From contig JAFZLQ010000024.1 in the NCBI GenBank assembly GCA_017551425.1, positions 1-33,944 on the forward strand: a stretch of 33,944 nt of DNA, read 5' to 3'. The stretch comes from Bacteroidales bacterium (lineage in GTDB: Bacteria; Bacteroidota; Bacteroidia; Bacteroidales; UBA932). The notes beneath the pieces are model-generated. The model was given only the letters and a program-made list of their open reading frames with translations, was not told the origin of the DNA and ran no database searches. Every line of letters begins with the position of its first letter. The first letter of the stretch is position 1. This document shows, in pieces, positions 31,560 through 33,944 of the stretch. Both the position numbers and the translations under genes were made by a program.

Positions 31560-33191
31560 TTACAGTTTGAGGACGCCGTCTGCGTACGAAGTGGCAGCAG
31601 GGCGGTGCGTTATGCAAAGTATGGTCTTGCTGCCGCGGTAGCGGGCTCCGAGGCGTTCGAGAAGTTCCAGCTCGGTATCGGCATCCAGGGCGGAAGTGGC
31701 CTCGTCGAGCACCAGGATGCCGCCGGGACGCAGCAGGGCGCGGGCTATGGCTATGCGCTGTGCCTGCCCCTCGCTCAAACCGGCTCCTATCTCCGCACAG
31801 ACGGTGTCAAGACCGTCTTCCAGTTCATATACGAAGTCGGCGGCGGCAAGGTGGAGGGCCTCGCGGAGCTCATCTTCAGTGGCGTCGGGCCTGGCGAGCA
31901 GAAGGTTCTCCCGGATGGAGCCGCTCATGAGGCTGTTGCCCTGAGGCACATACATGAAATTGCAGCGCGTACGCACCCCGGAAGGAACTTTGGACTCTCC
32001 GTTGTAGAGGATAATGCTGCCGCTGTCCGGAGGCAGGAGGGCCATTATGACGCGCACCAGGGTTGACTTGCCGGCGCCGGTGGAGCCGATTATGGCAGTC
32101 ATGCTGCCGGGCTTGAAATCGTAGTCCAGGGACTTGACGACGGGATGTCCCGAGCCCTCGTAGGTGAAGGTAAGATTCTCCACAAGCACGCCGGGAGCGC
32201 CTTCCAGGACGATGTCGGGGCCGTCCTCCTCCTGGGCGGCATCCACCAGGTCCAGCAGACGGTCTTCGGAAGAAAGCGAGCGGATGAACGCGGGCACCTG
32301 CAGCGCAATGCCGGCGACGGGCCTCTGTACCTGGCCCACCAGCTGCAGGAAGGCCACCATGGTGCCGTATCCGATGGTGCCGTCCTTGAGGCCGAACACG
32401 CCCCAGAGGAACACCAGGGCATAGCCGGCGGCGAAGCCCAGCTGCATGAATCCGCGGGAAACGGCGTTGTAGTTGAGCCGGGTGACGGTCTTGTCGTAAA
32501 CAGTCTGCTGCAGGCCTCCGAGCTTCTCCAGCACGCGGCCGGTGGCTCCGAGCATGCGCACCACGATGCGGCGCTGGGTGTTCTCCTGCATGTGCCCCTG
32601 CACGGCGGCGTCCGCGGCGCGGATCTCACCGGTGAGGGCGCGCAGCCTGCGGAAGAACAGGCGGCTGCACAGAACCGCTACCGGCATGATTATCAGCAGT
32701 ATCCACGCCAGGTTGGGCGACAGCAGGAAAATGTATGCCGATGCGGCAAGCAGCTGCACCAGGGTTACGATAACCTCGGGCAGCGTGACGCAGAGGAAGT
32801 CCACGACCACGCGTATGTCCTCCTCGAGGCGGCTGACGGTGTCCCCGCTGTGGAAGCGGTCCTTGCCGTTCCATGTGCTGAACATGACCTTGCGGAAGAC
32901 ATCGCTCCGCATGAGGTTCTGGGCACGGACTACAATGTATCCCTCCCAGTATCTCGCCCCGACGCGGCAAAGCAGCTGCAGCAGCATGATGCCGATCATC
33001 ACGGCGGCGAAGGCCTTCACCTCGCCGCTCTCGGCTCCGGTGGCCACATCGACCACCTTTTTGGATATCCATACGAACGCCAGGGACACGACTACTCCCA
33101 CGACGCCTATGAGCACGCTCACAAGCACCCGGAAGCGCTGCGGACGCAGCATCTTCATCAGCCCCCTGAAGCAGGTACGGAAAGGTCTCAT
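31560..33191 (-). CDS. ABC exporter, fused membrane and ATPase domains
   Basis: A 543-residue half-transporter. The membrane domain (about 20-310) has about six helices and is followed by an ATPase domain. Walker A is IIGSTGAGKSTL (near 370), the Q-loop is in MYVPQGNSLMSGSIRENLL, the signature is LSEGQAQR (canonical LSGGQ, with the first Gly changed to Glu) and Walker B is GGILVLDEATSALD. The H-loop His is in ILCITHRP. There is no N-terminal C39 peptidase domain. The fold is that of lipid or peptide exporters. The ATG overlaps the TGA of the PqqD-like gene by one base. With the adjoining PqqD-like and S24/S26-type genes, a peptide substrate is plausible but unproven. Confidence 0.93.
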   Translation of the reverse strand: MRPFRTCFRGLMKMLRPQRFRVLVSVLIGVVGVVVSLAFVWISKKVVDVATGAESGEVKAFAAVMIGIMLLQLLCRVGARYWEGYIVVRAQNLMRSDVFRKVMFSTWNGKDRFHSGDTVSRLEEDIRVVVDFLCVTLPEVIVTLVQLLAASAYIFLLSPNLAWILLIIMPVAVLCSRLFFRRLRALTGEIRAADAAVQGHMQENTQRRIVVRMLGATGRVLEKLGGLQQTVYDKTVTRLNYNAVSRGFMQLGFAAGYALVFLWGVFGLKDGTIGYGTMVAFLQLVGQVQRPVAGIALQVPAFIRSLSSEDRLLDLVDAAQEEDGPDIVLEGAPGVLVENLTFTYEGSGHPVVKSLDYDFKPGSMTAIIGSTGAGKSTLVRVIMALLPPDSGSIILYNGESKVPSGVRTRCNFMYVPQGNSLMSGSIRENLLLARPDATEDELREALHLAAADFVYELEDGLDTVCAEIGAGLSEGQAQRIAIARALLRPGGILVLDEATSALDADTELELLERLGARYRGSKTILCITHRPAATSYADGVLKL

Positions 33192-33460
33192 CAGTCAGTG
33201 GCTATGCCTGCCTCCTTCCATTTTGCGGCGATGGCCTCGGAGTCGCGGAGGGCGGTTTCCCTGTCAACCTCATAACGCTCGAGGAGCAGGTCTGCGAGGG
33301 TTTCCACCGTGAACTCCTTGCCGTCCACCTCTTTCCACAGGTAGGCCGCAGACTCGTTGAGGGAGATCATGCGGTTGAAGTCTATCTGCCTGATGTTTTC
33401 GGCGGTGATGATGAACTCCTTGCCGAGAGGACGGAGGGTAAATCCGGGAACAGTTTTCAT
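33191..33460 (-). CDS. PqqD family protein (RiPP recognition element-like)
   Basis: 89 residues. The PqqD fold is suggested by GFTLRPLGKEFIITAEN, then MISLNESAAYLWKEVDGKEF (the L-N-E/x-x-A-x-x-x-W signature) and LLERYEVDRETALRDSEAIA. PqqD-like domains bind leader peptides of ribosomally made, modified peptides and present them to maturation enzymes; stand-alone PqqD proteins also occur in exopolysaccharide and exosortase-like loci. The ATG overlaps the S24/S26-type gene stop (ATGA), and the stop overlaps the ABC exporter start, so all three are tightly coupled. Confidence 0.88.
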   Translation of the reverse strand: MKTVPGFTLRPLGKEFIITAENIRQIDFNRMISLNESAAYLWKEVDGKEFTVETLADLLLERYEVDRETALRDSEAIAAKWKEAGIATD

Positions 33461-33915
33461 AATATCTTAATTCTTCTGTAAAATCCTAATACAATGCGTC
33501 TTACGATGCGCGGGGCGGCCACCCAGCGGCGGTAGCAGCGCTTGCGGCATCTTGTGGTGCAGTCTATCCTGCGCCTGCCCCTGCGGAGTATCGCCACCGC
33601 GGTTCCGCAGATGTCCTGCAAATTGCAGGCCTCTGTGATGTCCAGGTTGCCGTCTCCCTTGAGGCGCACGCGTTCCCCGCTTATGGCGTTGACGCGATGC
33701 AGCACATAATGCCCCGGCCTGATCTGGGCGAGGACTATGTCCCCCACCTCGACCGAAGGGTTCTTTACCAGTTCCACGCTGTCCCGCTCGCCGCGGATAA
33801 AGGGCGACATGCTCTGACCTTTGGTGTTGATTACCACCGACTTGCCCTCGTTCAGGAATTCCGTTACCTGCCCAAGCATGATTGCGTTGGGAACGATTAT
33901 CCGGGTTGTCTTCAT
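33457..33915 (-). CDS. S24/S26-type signal-peptidase-like protein with basic tail
   Basis: 152 residues. GQSMSPFIRGERD (33-45) carries the nucleophilic Ser, and YVLHRVNAISGERVRLKGDGN (about 70-90) has the H-R-V and K-G-D-x-N segments of SipW/S26-like peptidases. There is no N-terminal membrane segment. The C-terminal 40 residues are extremely basic, with many Arg and four Cys between about 115 and 152 (LRRGRRRI, RCRKRCYRR, FYRRIKIL); they might bind nucleic acid, membrane lipid or an acidic partner. It lies directly before the PqqD-like and ABC genes. It could be the leader peptidase for an exported peptide, or a regulator with a LexA-like fold, though no DNA-binding domain is visible. Confidence 0.82.
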   Translation of the reverse strand: MKTTRIIVPNAIMLGQVTEFLNEGKSVVINTKGQSMSPFIRGERDSVELVKNPSVEVGDIVLAQIRPGHYVLHRVNAISGERVRLKGDGNLDITEACNLQDICGTAVAILRRGRRRIDCTTRCRKRCYRRWVAAPRIVRRIVLGFYRRIKIL

Positions 33916-33944
33916 TTGAGAAGCTCGGAGCTGCAGACCCTGGC
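33912..33944 (-). CDS. C-terminal end of an upstream gene (partial)
   Basis: Reading leftward from the window edge gives ARVCSSELLK then TGA. The TGA overlaps the next ATG as ATGA, the same coupling seen repeatedly in this region. Only ten residues are visible, so the product cannot be identified. It would be the preceding gene of the S24/S26-PqqD-ABC operon. Confidence 0.4.
   Translation of the reverse strand, partial: ARVCSSELLK

Noticed and set aside
1..33944. CRISPR arrays, tRNA or rRNA genes, insertion sequences, prophage
   Set aside because: No regularly spaced repeats, no cloverleaf tRNA or rRNA sequence, and no transposase, integrase or phage structural gene were recognised on reading both strands.

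Overview
The window looks like a GC-rich member of the Bacteroidales (phylum Bacteroidota). Evidence: Bacteroidota-type -7 promoter boxes (TAnnTTTG) occur just upstream of many starts; Shine-Dalgarno sequences are absent; and the gene content includes a DUF3822-like gene beside rsmD, Bacteroidales lipoproteins with BACON-like and FISUMP domains, a MG2/alpha-2-macroglobulin protein, a PIN-PhoH fusion and a second RelA/SpoT homologue. I cannot assign a genus. No rRNA, tRNA, CRISPR, insertion sequence or phage gene was seen. It reads as a dense core-type chromosomal region with very short intergenic gaps, many ATGA overlaps and several convergent pairs with overlapping or abutting ends.

Layout. 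1-3.1 kb, minus strand: 5' part of ppdK, PIN-PhoH, and a stand-alone PurL/AIRS-like protein. 3.1-11.4 kb, minus: a tight operon of secreted S9 peptidase, folC and a large alpha-2-macroglobulin-like protein. 11.5-12.3 kb, plus: truA, divergent from the peptidase. 12.3-14.0 kb, minus: membrane-anchored protein, DUF3822-like, rsmD. 14.0-18.1 kb, plus: nrnA-type DHH phosphoesterase, tandem-FKBP lipoprotein, MATE transporter, cytidylate-kinase-like protein. 18.1-22.6 kb, minus: alpha/beta hydrolase, then the group ackA, phosphate acyltransferase and mazG. 22.7-23.7 kb, plus: compact ComEC core. 23.7-26.6 kb, minus: FISUMP lipoprotein and spoT-like gene. 26.65-27.6 kb, plus: apbE lipoprotein. 27.6-30.6 kb, minus: a tiny 46-aa peptide gene and a 906-aa multidomain lipoprotein ending at a Rho-independent terminator. 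30.7-33.9 kb, minus: an operon of S24/S26-type peptidase, PqqD-like protein, ABC exporter and secreted esterase, whose upstream part runs off the window.

The most unusual signal is in mazG. A 167-bp, two-stage near-perfect inverted repeat (18 bp + 22 bp of perfect pairing, with two internal hairpins) sits in frame in the loop between the two metal-binding helices of the second MazG domain, adding about 55 residues. It looks like a protein-coding palindromic repeat element, comparable in concept to Rickettsia palindromic elements. Second, the S24/S26-PqqD-ABC-esterase operon resembles part of a peptide (RiPP-like) maturation and export locus. Third, several housekeeping genes have a -7 box only 4-7 nt from the start codon, which predicts leaderless mRNAs.
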